64,000 nt of DNA, taken from Adiantum capillus-veneris. Its lineage: Eukaryota > Streptophyta > Polypodiopsida > Polypodiales > Pteridaceae. Positions 1 to 10,226 of this stretch are shown here, piece by piece. The notes under the pieces are model-generated. The model did not search any database, was not told where the DNA came from, and saw only the letters and a program-made list of their open reading frames with translations. The translations under genes were made by a program, and so were the position numbers. The stretch spans positions 87,768,381-87,832,380 of the forward strand of contig CM043957.1 in NCBI GenBank assembly GCA_014529385.2. The letters are read 5' to 3'. Each line of letters starts with the position of its first letter. Position 1 is the stretch's first letter.

Positions 1-424
1 ATTTTCTTACATTTTTTGGGGCGAGTGGGACGTTTCTTACAAGGCTTCCGTTTTTTTGCACTAGCTATGGTCGCTAAAGAAGCTTTAGGGACCCACTTGT
101 ATGTTTTCTTCGTTATATTAGGATGAGTCTTGTCAGAAGCTATATGCATTGCTTGTAGCATATTTAAGGGTACGGACATTTCATCCCCCTCAAGTGTTAC
201 CCAGGTCGTCCCCCTATTTCCCCAAGTGTCTATGGTTGCTGCTAGGTGGACCCAATCCACATTGTCCGACTCAGTCATCCCAGATAGTACATCCATATAA
301 GGAGAATCTTCCCCAACATCAGTGTCCACTTTACACGTGTAACAATACTGCAATGGGGCCGAGTGAACTGTGGTGTTAGATCTATGATCAATTATAAACC
401 TGTTTCTTAGAGGATGTGCTGGAC
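1..424 (-). pseudogene. Post-protease spacer, copy A
   Basis: This matches the region after the protease in copy B (about 7480-7860), as the shared antisense frames show. No domain is recognised. The element continues beyond the left window edge, where RT is expected. Confidence 0.5.
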
Positions 425-770
425 CAGTTACAAGATCCACTCGAATGACAGAATCTTGGAACTGCAAGTAGACATGGTTTTTAGACCAGTCATGTACCAT
501 TTTTGCTTCCCTCATGAAAGGAAGTCCTAAGATCATCTCCGATGCCATAGTGTGCTTGGAGAAATCCATAACAATGAAGGTAACTCTTATTTTATGTCCA
601 AAGACCTTGATCTTGAGATCTTCTAGCATCCCAATAGGTTTAACAATAGACCCATTGGCCATCTTCACTACTATGGTTGTGGTCGCAAGGTGAGGTCTTC
701 CCATAGTTTCCCATCAATTTTTAGTCACAATGCTAACCCCAGCGCCACCATCAAGGATTCCCTTCACAGT
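425..770 (-). pseudogene. Retropepsin-like protease remnant, copy A
   Basis: Minus-strand reading gives ILDGGAGVSIVTK (active-site region, D-G-G-A in place of the usual D-S/T-G-A) at about 755-715, then a stop at about 714, and further on MILGLPFMREA, the conserved C-terminal aspartic protease block (ILGRPF in copy B). The same order occurs in copy B at 7160-7480. The enzyme would cleave the polyprotein; this copy is interrupted. Confidence 0.65.
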
Positions 771-1426
771 TAATCCATTAGTAATGATTGGTATAGTCGC
801 ATTGGATCATCACCCTCAAAGTATTGTCCCAACTTGTTAACAGGTATTTCTATAACAAGGTTCTCATCTAGGTTGGGTTGTGGATCTAAGTGTTCCTCCG
901 CTGTTGGTATCTCCCCAGCTCCATCCATCTGTGCAAATTGTGGTAGCCCAAACTTCAGTTCTCCATTGAGGAAGGCTCGAAGAGCTGAGACTAGCTCAGG
1001 GTCTTTATATAGTTTGGACATGATGGCGGTTCTAACTTCTGAAGACATGAAATCCATCAATTTGGCAATGTTTAACGGCACCTTTTGGCCTTGAGTCCCT
1101 TGACGTGGGGAAGATGGGATCTCCATTTCTTTGATAGGATCAAGTAGTCCCTTTGTAAACATTCTTTCCATCAAGAAGTGAGTACGCCCACTTTCCCATG
1201 ACTTTAAGTCACTTTCTTCTTGGATGACACTAGGTTTGTCCAAGGGTCTATGGACTTGGTGAGGTTGTTGTTGCATAGGGAACACGGTGTCTGTAATCTG
1301 GATCTTCCTAGGTGCTGGTTCTAGATCCCTTTGGGTATCTTCTACCAAACTCCTTAATTGCTTGACTCGCTCAATCTCCTCTGTAGGGTTTGGGTAAGTT
1401 CCTATCTTTTGTTGGATCTTGGCCAT
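770..1426 (-). pseudogene. gag-protease linker, copy A
   Basis: The 218-codon frame matches copy B (6480-7110) along its length, including the shared motifs PNPTEEIERVKQLRSLVE and LDPQPNLDEN. No domain is recognised. It sits directly upstream of the protease remnant and is in a different frame from the zinc-knuckle part; the two overlap by 25 bases. It is probably the spacer of the gag-pol polyprotein. Confidence 0.65.
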
Positions 1427-2298
1427 TGTGGCTCATGAAGATCTTCCTTGTTGGTTTCTATGTTAGTGGTCGTTTTGGTCTCCATGGTTTCACCTGAATC
1501 AGAATCTTCTTCAACGTCGTTCATATATACGGGATCGTCACCAGTCCCTATGTTGGTCTTTGAACTGGGGTCTGACTTCGCTGCTTTTTGCGATCTCTTT
1601 CTTCGTGTTTTCTTCTTTTTTTGAGATTGGGCAATTGATGCCGTGTCTCTTTCCTCAAGAATATAGTTTTGTTTTTGGAGCATCGATCGTGTGAGTACGT
1701 TTACTAGTACCACGGGTGTACTTGGTGATGGCTCCTCGGTAACTTCAATCAAGTTTAATGGCGTGATCTTCGGTGCATTTGGATTATTTGGACATTGGGC
1801 AATCAAATGATCTATGCCACATCGATTACACATGAGTATCGGCATTGTAGACGTGCTCGCTTGATTGGTTTGCATTAGTGTGGCGTTCTTTTGTAGCCTA
1901 ATAGGACACTCGGCTACACGATGTGGACCTCCACACTCATAGCATTGAAGAGGTGGTCTCTTAGCAGTGTAATTGATATTTTGGCCTCTTGCCGCAAGAG
2001 CAGCTACTTGATATACAGGTTTGACTTGTCCCCAATAGTCCTCCATGTAGTATTGTGGACTTTCTTCAAGCACATCCATCCCATAGGCAATATTAGGATC
2101 TATATCTTCCTCATAGCCTTCCAAACAAGAAATAGATGACTCACAACCCACTTGATTCACAGAAGTGATTCTCGGATGTGGTGGTTGTGGTCCTAGCACT
2201 GGAGGTGGTAAGGGTGTTGTTTGAACAACATTTTGGGCCCTAGGGACCATGTATTGTGTTGTTTGTTCAAGAGGTGGGGCCGGCATCAATGCAGGCAC
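1402..2298 (-). pseudogene. gag C-terminal part with two more zinc knuckles, copy A
   Basis: This continues gag after the shift near 2319. It contains CYECGGPHRVAEC (near 1900-1940) and CNRCGIDHLIAQC (near 1800-1840), both C-x2-C-x3-H-x4-C, so with the two upstream the polyprotein carries four knuckles. A Lys/Arg-rich stretch (KKKKTRRKR) and an acidic stretch follow, and the homology to copy B at 6308 begins just after the basic run. The frame ends at 1402 by frameshift; the reading continues in the ORF at 770-1426. Confidence 0.7.
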
Positions 2299-2318
2299 TC
2301 GAGGTGTGTCTGTCCATG

Positions 2319-3791
2319 CTAAGGTTGGTCATTGGCCATCGCGCGCTTAAATACTATGCAATCCTTAGCTTGATGACCATACCTTCCACATGCATTGCAG
2401 TTCCCATTGAATTTTACTCTAAAAGTAGGGCATTCACTGGTACTATGCGGTCCATAGCATACTGAGCACCATTGCTGCTCCCTTCTTGGATACATATGAT
2501 TGTTTTGCGGAGCACAATTGTCTCTAAGACTCTCTTGAATAGCCTTGGTGAGATCTGCTAAAGTCATCTTAGATATCTTTGGCTCCTTAGCAATAGGCTT
2601 TAGGGTCATTGGCTAATGCCCCGATGCTTGTGAGCTAATAGATTTAGACTCAACAGACACTCTTTCTCCTTGAATCATTAAATTATCCTCCAATTGGATC
2701 GCATTGGTGGTGACTGCTTCCCAAGTGGTGATACCTCTAATGACTAGGCCATTGTAGATATCCTCATGTCGTAATCCCCTAATGAATCTATCAAGCAATT
2801 GGTTATTGTTGAAGCGCTCATTTGGATTACAACGAGAGTTCAAATGTTTCAAGTGACTTATAAAGTCTCTCACCGACTCTCCTTCCTCTCGTTGGGCTTT
2901 CTGGAGCTGAGAGGCTACACCCCAAAGCACTCCCTCTCATATGTATTCTTTTAAGAACAGTCTCCTAAGAGTAGGGTAAATCGTTTTTTCTTCCACCCTT
3001 AGGGTTCTATACCAATCCCCAGCCTTTCCACTTAAGGTTAGGCTTAAAGCATTGCTCTTATGTAGGTCATTGTGTTCTCCTAGAGAATCGCATATTTGTT
3101 CAAACAATTCGATATTCTTTCTCACATCCCCATCTCCACTAAATTTTTGTGTGAGCTTGGCTATTTGTACTGCCTTACTTCTAGGCTCTCTATCAGGCGT
3201 GTTACGCATATTCTCAGCAATAGATCGACCAATAGCTTGAGCAAATGTTGCCAAGTCACCTAAGTGAGTAGGCATCATGGGTGAAGGCGCTCCATAGACT
3301 ACATGTGGAGTAGATATTGGCATTGGGTTCCACGTTGGGTATGATGTTGTGCCATGTGGTGGTCCATAGTTCATATGAGTGGCCCTAGGCATAGCAAACG
3401 TCGGATGTGACATGCTAATGCTAGCCGGTATAGTCCCATGGAAATAAGAACTTGTGTATTGTGGTTGTGGAGCATAGGTAGTTGAAACAATGGGAGGGGT
3501 AGGGACTACATGAGTACGTGGACCCATAGGTGCATACGATTGGTACGCACTTGTAGGTACTATTGCAGGTATTGAGCTACCATGTAGCGGTGCTTTACTA
3601 ACAAACGAGGTCCATGGTGTGTTTCTTGGCATGTCCATCATTGGGGTAGGCATGGTATCCGTGGTGTCATCCAGGGAAAGATGAGCTAGACTTGGAAAAG
3701 TAAAGCTATCACTTGTGGGCTCAGATTGCATTGAGACCCCTGGCGAAACAACATATGGGGGATCGACGGGACTCACTGGGGGAGTCTCCAT
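2319..3791 (-). pseudogene. gag: gag capsid and first zinc knuckles, copy A
   Basis: One reading frame runs from 3791 to 2319, interrupted by two in-frame stops: TGA at 2937-2939 and TAG at 2613-2615. The first segment ends in a retrotransposon gag motif (SGKAGDWYRTL, near 3010), the middle carries the second half of the gag domain (GESVRDFISHLKHLNSRC, near 2880), and the last segment carries two zinc knuckles, CSVCYGPHSTSEC (C-x2-C-x3-H-x4-C) and CNACGRYGHQAKDC (canonical C-x2-C-x4-H-x4-C). Gag packages the element RNA into particles. A one-base shift at about 2319-2325 moves the downstream sequence into another frame. Confidence 0.8.
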
Positions 3792-4630
3792 TTGTGATAG
3801 AGTGGGTTGTTTCCCTTTGCCGTGTCTAAAAATCGCATAGGACCCGTCGAAGGTATGTTTATTCCTCGATTTTGCCTCTCGGACTGGATAATCCTATGGA
3901 TGACATTGCAGATCATGTGTTGTTGTTCCTCTAGACTAGTGGCACTAGATGTGGATTGTACAACTTCTAACCAACCCACATGGTATGTGTAGCCCATGTA
4001 TAGGTCGATAAAAGTCTCTGTGTGTAGGTCATATTCCCAATTTTCATTGAGAAATACCCCGTCCAAACTTGGTGTACTAGAGGGTTGCCGTGAGGTGGAT
4101 GCAATGTTGCTTCCCGTGTTTTGACTTTTAGTCACCGCTACCTTAGAGGCGACTTTGGAACGTGGTAGCTCGGTAGGGCCCTCATTAAATGAGGTAGGTA
4201 GAATGTCCACGTGGACACTCTGAGGGAGTGTGGGGTCTATAGGAGATGTGAATGGTGATTCTACTTCCCCACCCCCTTCGTTTACTTCACTAGTCGTAGG
4301 TTCAGAGCGCGTAGCTCTACTAAAAGTTTCCATCAAATGGCTAAAAACACTAGTTCCAGGTTGTTGGGCCCAGCTAGGCATGGTTTCATTTGTTCCCCCG
4401 GGGCTTTGTGTAAGATGCTCTTCCATAATATCATAGTCAGAGGAAGAGTCGCTAGCCGCTATATTTGGGTCTTGGGTTGCACTACCTTGGGTCCCCGCCG
4501 AGGGCGTAGACCCTAGAGTGGAAGGATAGTGAGTACCCCCATAAATTGAAGCACTAGCTAGTTGTTCGGACTCTAGCACACGACTAGAGCGTAGATACAT
4601 GTGCTTTGGGTGCCCTACAAGTGTCGGCAA
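3773..4630 (-). pseudogene. N-terminal gag-region ORF, copy A
   Basis: This is a 285-codon open frame, rich in Ser, Thr, Pro and Gly, upstream of the gag core and in a different reading frame; the two overlap by 19 bases at 3773-3791. I recognise no domain in it. It could be a gag N-terminal extension displaced by a frameshift or a separate leader ORF. The start at 4630 is the first ATG of the frame and is not supported otherwise. Its position between the primer site and gag argues that it belongs to the element rather than to a host gene. Confidence 0.5.
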
Positions 4631-5388
4631 GTACCCTCAAAGGTCACTTGCTTTGTTTTGTGGGTGTTTTGCACCCCGTTTTCTACTTGATTTTTTCTTG
4701 TTTTTGATGTTTTTTAATGTTTGATTTTTTTTTATTAAAGTGTGTGATAACTCGAAACGAGCGTATCACTTAGAGGGTCGCTGTGTGCTTTAAAACACAA
4801 TTTTCGGGCATCTGACGTTCTGTTGGTCCTCAAAAAATCGATTTTTAGCTACGTGTGAAGCTAAAATTCGTTTTTTTTTAAGGTAACTGAGGCCTAGGCC
4901 TGAGCGTGAGCTTGGGCTTGGGTTTAGGATGTATTCCCGATCCCGGTTCTACCTTTAATTTAATTTAATTTAATTTATTTTTTTAATAAGGATAAGGTCG
5001 CCGCGGCCTACGCGAGAGCACACACACACACTCTATCTACCTACTTCTAACTAATACACCTACTCTTACACACTAACACACTCTATTGACTCTCACTAAT
5101 CTACTTCCTACTTACTCTACACAGAAAACTAACTACCTTAATACACAGAGAATAAACACAGAACCTTTGAAATCTCCATTAACAAAAAAAACCAACTACC
5201 TTAATACACAGAGAATAAACACATTACCTTTGAAATCTCCATTAACAAAAAAAACACACAATATAACACCAAATCTCTCTTCTCAACACACACACACACA
5301 CACACACACACTCTTTCCTTACCTTTCCTACAATAGAAATTACACCACGGAGAAGCACAGAGTGCTACTCGAGCTTAATGTATGGCAT
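4631..5388 (-). other. Untranslated leader between primer site and gag of copy A
   Basis: There is no credible reading frame. The stretch includes a 63-bp tandem duplication (5132-5194 and 5195-5257), a (CA)n tract at about 5286-5311 and AT-rich DNA around 4960-4990. A long leader is common in this lineage. Confidence 0.5.
5132..5257. repeat. 63-bp direct tandem duplication in the leader
   Basis: The block starting ACTACCTTAATACACAGAG at 5132 recurs at 5195 with only a few changes, giving two units of 63 bp. Confidence 0.8.
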
Positions 5389-5406
5389 TCCCCGACAACG
5401 GCGCCA
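5389..5406 (-). other. Primer binding site, tRNA-Asp type
   Basis: The minus-strand bases read TGGCGCCGTTGTCGGGGA, complementary to the 3' end of plant tRNA-Asp except for one change (GTC where GCC is expected). It lies four bases inside the LTR end. Athila-type Ty3/gypsy elements typically use tRNA-Asp. Confidence 0.8.
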
Positions 5407-5410
5407 AAAA

Positions 5411-6300
5411 TGTGCGCGTATGTCGCACGTGTCAATGCAAGGAACTTGCCAATACACCGTGTGCGAGCCACAAATGGCTCCAAGCACACAACAAGCCTAA
5501 ACTAGTAAGCTCAAAGAAGGCGATGGTGTGTCACTCACCGCTCTACGCTTGCTTTGTGGAGGATTCCTCGCCGCGAAGAAGAAGGAGCCGCCGCTTTGCC
5601 ACGCTCAACCGCTTCGTCGCCGCCGTGCCTTCGTAATGCTCGATCGCCCACACACACACACTCTCTCTCTCTCTCTCTCACTCTCACATACACACACACA
5701 CACACACAAGGAGGTGAAGAAGAAAAAGATGGAGATGGAGATGGAGCAAGAGCACTCTTCTATTGTACAAATGAGAGAATAAGTGAATTTTAGGTTTAGT
5801 TGACTTTTATATGAGCTCTCCCCATTCACACTTGGGCGCCCATGCTTAGCCAACTAATCCCTTGAATGTTCCAGTTAGAGTGCGCCTCTCATCGGCGATC
5901 ACTCTTACCCTTTTCCTATTGGACCGACAAGCTCGGTACCTGACTCTACCAAGTAAATAATACAACGTCCGTTGTAGGTGATAGGGTGTCCATGAGCCGT
6001 GAGGGTTAACAAGCATGCATGTATCGGACATTGCCTTCATGTAGATCTAGAAAAAAGTGATTTTAGATTACCGTAACGGTAACAAAACCTGACTGATTGA
6101 AAAAAAATGGCATAACTTTCATAGAAGTCATCCAAACTTTTCGGACCTTGGCTCTTTAGAATCTATTTTTCAAGAACTTTCCAATGATAGGTCATATCAT
6201 GGGGTTCTAAGCAATATTTAGAGGGGTCTACCGGGTTGCTTTCTTTTGTACAACTTTGATGATGTGGCACTCTTAAAAGGCCCAAAAATGAGTTCAAAAT
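5411..6300 (-). repeat. 5' LTR of Athila-like copy A (outer end approximate)
   Basis: The inner end is well placed: on the minus strand the LTR ends in ACA at 5413-5411, four bases before the primer binding site. The interval holds no long coding frame and has (CT)n/(CA)n tracts at about 5649-5708. The outer end is only inferred, since copy B gag homology starts at about 6308. The LTR should carry the element promoter, but I cannot place a TATA box with confidence. Confidence 0.55.
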
Positions 6301-6307
6301 TTTCCTA

Positions 6308-7278
6308 ATGCGAAGGAAGAGATCACAAAAAGCAGCGAAGTCACAAGACCCCAATTCAAAGACGAACATAGGGACTGGTGACGACCTCGTATATATGAAC
6401 GACATTGAAGAGGATTCTTATTCAGGTGAAACCATGGAGACCAAAATGACCACTAGGAAAGAAACCAACAAGGAAGATCATCATGAGCCACAATGGCCAA
6501 AGACTCGAGAAGAAGATAGGAACCCAAACCCTACAGAGGAGATTGAGCGAGTCAAGCAATTAAGGAGTTTGGTAGAAGAGACCGAAAGGAATCTAGAGCC
6601 AACACCTAGGCAGATCCAAATTACATACACAGTTCTCCCTACGCAACAACAACCTCACAAAGTCCATAGACCCATAGCCATACCTAGTGTCATCCAAGAA
6701 GAAAGTGACCTAAAGTCATGGGAAACTGTACGTACTCACTTCTTGTTGGAAAGAATGTTTACAGAGGGACTACCTGACCCTATGAAAGAAATGAAGATCC
6801 CATCTTCCCCACGTCAAGGGACTGAAGTCCAAAAGGTACCGTAAATATTGCCAAATTGATGGATTTCATGGCTTCAGAAGTTAGAACCACCATCATGTCC
6901 AAGCTATATGGAGACCCCGAGCTATTCTTAGCTCTTCGAGCTTTCCTCAATGGAGAACTGAAAGTCTGGCTACCACAATTTGCACAAATGGATGGAGCTA
7001 GGGAGATGCCAATAGAGGAGGAACACTTAGATCCACAACCCAACCTAGATGAGAACTTTGTTGTAGAAATATATGTTAACAAGTTGGGACAATATTTTGA
7101 GGGTGATACATCTAATGCGACCATGCCAATCACTACCAAGGGATTAACTGTGAAGAGAATCCTTGATGGTGGCGCTGGGGTTAGCATTGTGACTAAAAAT
7201 TATTGGGAAACTATGGAAAGACCTCACCTTGGGACCACAAGCATAGTAGTAAAAAATGGCCAATGGGACTATTGGTAA
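6308..7278 (+). pseudogene. gag tail and linker, copy B
   Basis: Frames at 6308-6844 and 6856-7278 match copy A 770-1640 in order. A stop at 6842-6844 separates them. The second segment ends in the protease active-site region ILDGGAGVSIVTK (about 7160-7198) before shifting frame near 7250. It carries no LTR or gag capsid, so the copy begins mid-gag. Confidence 0.7.
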
Positions 7279-7530
7279 ACATATTGGAATGCTAGAAGAT
7301 CTCAAGATCAAGGTCTTTGGACACAAAATAAGGAATACCTTGATTGTTATGGATTTTTCCAAACACATTATGTCATCCAAGATGATCTTAGGACGTCCTT
7401 TCATGAGGGAAGCAAAAATGGTGCATGACTGGTCTAAAAACCATGTCTACTTGCAGTTCCAAGATTCTATCATTCGAGTGGATCTTGTAACTGGTCGAGC
7501 ACATCCTCTAGGAAACATATTTATAATTGA
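7140..7530 (+). pseudogene. Retropepsin-like protease remnant, copy B
   Basis: Active-site D-G-G-A lies at about 7165-7176. After a frame change near 7250, the frame at 7256-7642 gives MILGRPFMREAKMVHDW (about 7383-7433), the conserved C-terminal block of plant Ty3/gypsy proteases. It is less damaged than copy A, since the stop after SIVTKN in A is a Tyr codon here. Confidence 0.7.
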
Positions 7531-8550
7531 TAATAGATCTAACACCACAATCACTCGGCCCCATTGCAATATTGTTACACATGTAAAATTGACACTGATG
7601 TTGGCAAAGATTCTTCTTATATGGATGTTCTACTTGGGATGATTGAGTCTGACAATGTGGATTGGGTCCACCTAACAACAACCATAGACACTTGGGGAAA
7701 TAAGAGGACGACCTAGGTAACAATGGAGTGGGATGAAATGACACAACTCGTCCCCTTAAATATGCTAGAAGCAATGCATATAGCTTCTATTGACCTACAA
7801 GATGATGAAGGCTTGACATTGGAGCCAGTAGCGTCTCACAAGACTATAGCCCACACGATTCGGAGTCAGAATCATCAATTGAAATTGACTCTGAGGACAA
7901 AGAATCTGAGTTAAATCTTAATGCAAATGTGGGGACAAACCATTCAGGGCCCAATGGTACCCTAGATGACAATCTATCCAAGAAGCAGAAGACACAAGTA
8001 GCGATTCATCTAGTGACTCTTCATAGAGATCATCCGTAATAAAAAAATAGACAAGAAGAGTAAGAGATATAAGAGACGATGATATCGAGCAAATGTGCAT
8101 GCTAAAATAAATGAAAGAAATCTACCGCGGAATGGCTTAATTATATAGGGGCATGTGATGCTCATCGGAAGCTGGTAGATAACTGGGGTGAATACCTTTA
8201 AAGCATTATGTGGTGTAGTCCACAAGCCATTGACATCGCACAGCTAGAGGCTACAGAGAAGCCAAAGTTGAGCCGTATCGTAAGGAGACGAAAAAATCGA
8301 GAGTTAGCTCAACAACAAAAGGAAGCAGAAGAGAAATCATAGTCCATAGAACAACAAGACCCCACAGACTTACACCATGCACCTGAACATTTCAAATCCT
8401 ACATCACAGAGGAACGTAAGGTTGTGTATACAAAGGCTCAAAGAAAACCTATTGATGGAAGCAATGGAGTTTATGACGGTCCAACGATAGTTAAATAGAT
8501 AGAGTAGCAGACCTAGGAGAGGAGTCCAAACCTGTTTTCATTGCCCAAGA
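7531..8550 (+). other. Degenerate protease-RT spacer, copy B
   Basis: Only short frames interrupted by many stops are present. Acidic and Lys/Glu-rich fragments recur but no domain is recognisable. Its position shows that it is the decayed spacer between protease and reverse transcriptase. Confidence 0.5.
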
Positions 8551-8551
8551 T

Positions 8552-9255
8552 TTGATAAAGACTGAGGAGTATGTAAAAGAACTTCTCAAGGAATTCAAGG
8601 ATACATTTGCTTGGACATATCATGATATGAAAGGTGTTCCACCTTCCGTGGTGCAACATACAATCCCCATGAATATAATGGCTAAACCGGTCCAGCAACG
8701 ACCCTACCCAGTGACTCCTAATTATGCAAAGATTGTTTAAGAAGAGATTGAAAAGCTTGTCAAATGCAGATTCATATACCCTATTGAGCACTCAAATGGG
8801 TGTCTCCAATAGTGATTGTGCCGAAAAATAATGGGAAACTTAAGGTGTGTGTGGATCTCAAGAAGGTCAATGCCGTCACTAGGAGAGACCATTACCCCTT
8901 GCCATATTCAAAACATGTGCTTGAAAGAGTTGTAGGAAAGGAAGCTTATAGCTTTTTAGATGGGTACTCTGGATACAATCAAATCACAATTGCACTAGAG
9001 GACCAAGCTAAAACGGCTTTTATAACCGAATTCAAAGTGTTCGCATTTTGTGTTATGGCTTTTGGCTTAACCAATGCTCCTGCTACCTTCCAAAGATTAA
9101 TAAACACCGCTTTTAGATAATATTTGAGGGAGTTTTGTGAAGCTTTCTTAGATGACCTTTGTGTTTATTCTTCTTGGAAAGAACATCTATCATGTTTACA
9201 AAAACTGTTTGAGAAATGCAGATTGTATCGCATCTCCTTAAACCCTTTTAAATGC
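8552..9255 (+). pseudogene. Reverse transcriptase remnant, copy B
   Basis: Frames at 8552-8740 and 8800-9120 carry the RT fingers and palm: FAWTYHDMKG upstream, then VCVDLKKVNAVTRRDHYPLP, FLDGYSGYNQI and [13 protein letters not shown]. After a stop at 9118-9120 the catalytic block reads FLDDLCVYS, in place of the usual F/YVDD. The GYSGYNQI form is typical of the Athila/Tat branch rather than chromoviruses, which have LKSGYHQI (seen at 50.9 kb). The RT would copy element RNA to DNA; at least three lesions remove function. Confidence 0.8.
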
Positions 9256-9352
9256 TAATTTTGGTTAAACATGGAGTCATTTTAGGGCATATAGTGTCCA
9301 AAAATGGGATTTCCATAGATGATAGCAAAATTAAAGCCATTGCTGAATTGAA

Positions 9353-10216
9353 TTGCCACTACCTACAAACTATAAAGGAGTTCAAAGGTTCATGGGCCAT
9401 GTTGGTTATTGCCAGCGGTTTATTTTAAACTTTGCCAAGATAGCTCGTCCTTTGTACAAGCTTCTTATTGAGTGCCATTGGACCGTGAAGTGTGAGCATG
9501 CTTATGAGTCATTGAAAAAGACCTTGACAAGCGCTCCCATTCTACGAGTACCCGATTGGAATGTAATTTTTCATGTGCATATTGATGCATCGAACTTTGC
9601 TATTGGGTGTGTTCTAGCTCAACCAGGAGAACATAAATTGGACTACCCCATTAGCTTTGCAAATCGTCAATTGAATGATGCCGAGAGAAACTACACCACT
9701 ACAAAGCGGGAAGGTTTAGCTATGATTTACGCAGTGAAGAAATTTCACTACTACCTTCTTGCCAACAAGTTTGTTTTCTATGTGGATCATCAAGCCTTGT
9801 TGTATCTAGTAAATAAATCTTATTCCACGGGAAGAATTACCCGATGGTTGTTAATTCTTCTTGAGTTTGATTTCACAGTTTGTGGTGAGACCTGGTAAAA
9901 GACATGTCATGGAGGATCATTTGTCTCGCATACCCAATGGTGAAGCACCTATTGGAGTCGATGATGAATTGCCCGATACTTCCCTATTCCTAGTCGAGAC
10001 CATGGCTGAATGGAGTGAGAAGATGTGAACTTTCTAGTTAATGGCTTTCCACCAAGGAGTTTCGTAAGGATATAGCTCAAAAACTGTTAAAAGAATGTGA
10101 ACCTTATTCTCTAATTGCAGGAACTCTCTACAGGTTAGGGAAGGATGATATTCTTAGACATTGTGCCCGTGAGGATGAGTATTTATACATACTGCCCAGA
10201 TTTGCTAATAAAATTA
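9353..10216 (+). pseudogene. RNase H and start of integrase, copy B
   Basis: The frame at 9353-9898 covers the RT connection (FMGHVGYCQRFILNFA) and RNase H-like domain (HVHIDASNFAIGCVLAQPG, about 9569-9630; then NYTTTKREGLAMIYAVKKF and FYVDHQALLYL). Sequence after 9898, in a shifted frame, still reads HVMEDHLSRIP and later ILRHCAREDE (near 10150), the segment just before the integrase zinc finger. Similarity stops at about 10216, where LINE-derived DNA starts. Confidence 0.75.
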
Positions 10217-10226
10217 ACATTTGATG

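Larger units (their letters stand above)
1..6300 (-). mobile_element. Athila-like Ty3/gypsy retrotransposon, copy A (cut by window edge)
   Basis: Read on the minus strand, this holds in order an LTR (about 6300-5411), a tRNA-Asp primer binding site (5406-5389), an untranslated leader, gag with zinc knuckles, and the start of pol (protease, about 770-430). RT, integrase and the 3' LTR would lie beyond position 1. The coding part is broken by two in-frame stops and at least three frame changes, so the copy is dead. The primer site type and the homologous RT of copy B (8.5-9.9 kb) point to the non-chromodomain Athila/Tat branch. The outer LTR end is not certain, because no second LTR lies in the window for comparison; 6300 is where similarity to copy B begins. 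Confidence 0.8.
6308..10216 (+). mobile_element. Athila-like Ty3/gypsy retrotransposon, copy B (truncated at both ends)
   Basis: This plus-strand element belongs to the same family as copy A. It starts abruptly inside the gag tail at about 6308, where the presumed LTR of copy A ends, and contains the gag-protease linker, protease, RT, RNase H and the first bases of the integrase zinc-finger region before ending at about 10216 against LINE sequence. No LTR, integrase core or 3' end is present. Stops and frameshifts occur throughout, so it is a dead relic. Copies A and B lie head to head, with inverted homologous arms of about 1.6 kb. Confidence 0.8.

Noticed and set aside
5528-5793. Pro/His/Ser-rich short frames in the (CA)n/(CT)n DNA near 5.6 kb
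   Set aside because: They come from microsatellites in the LTR.
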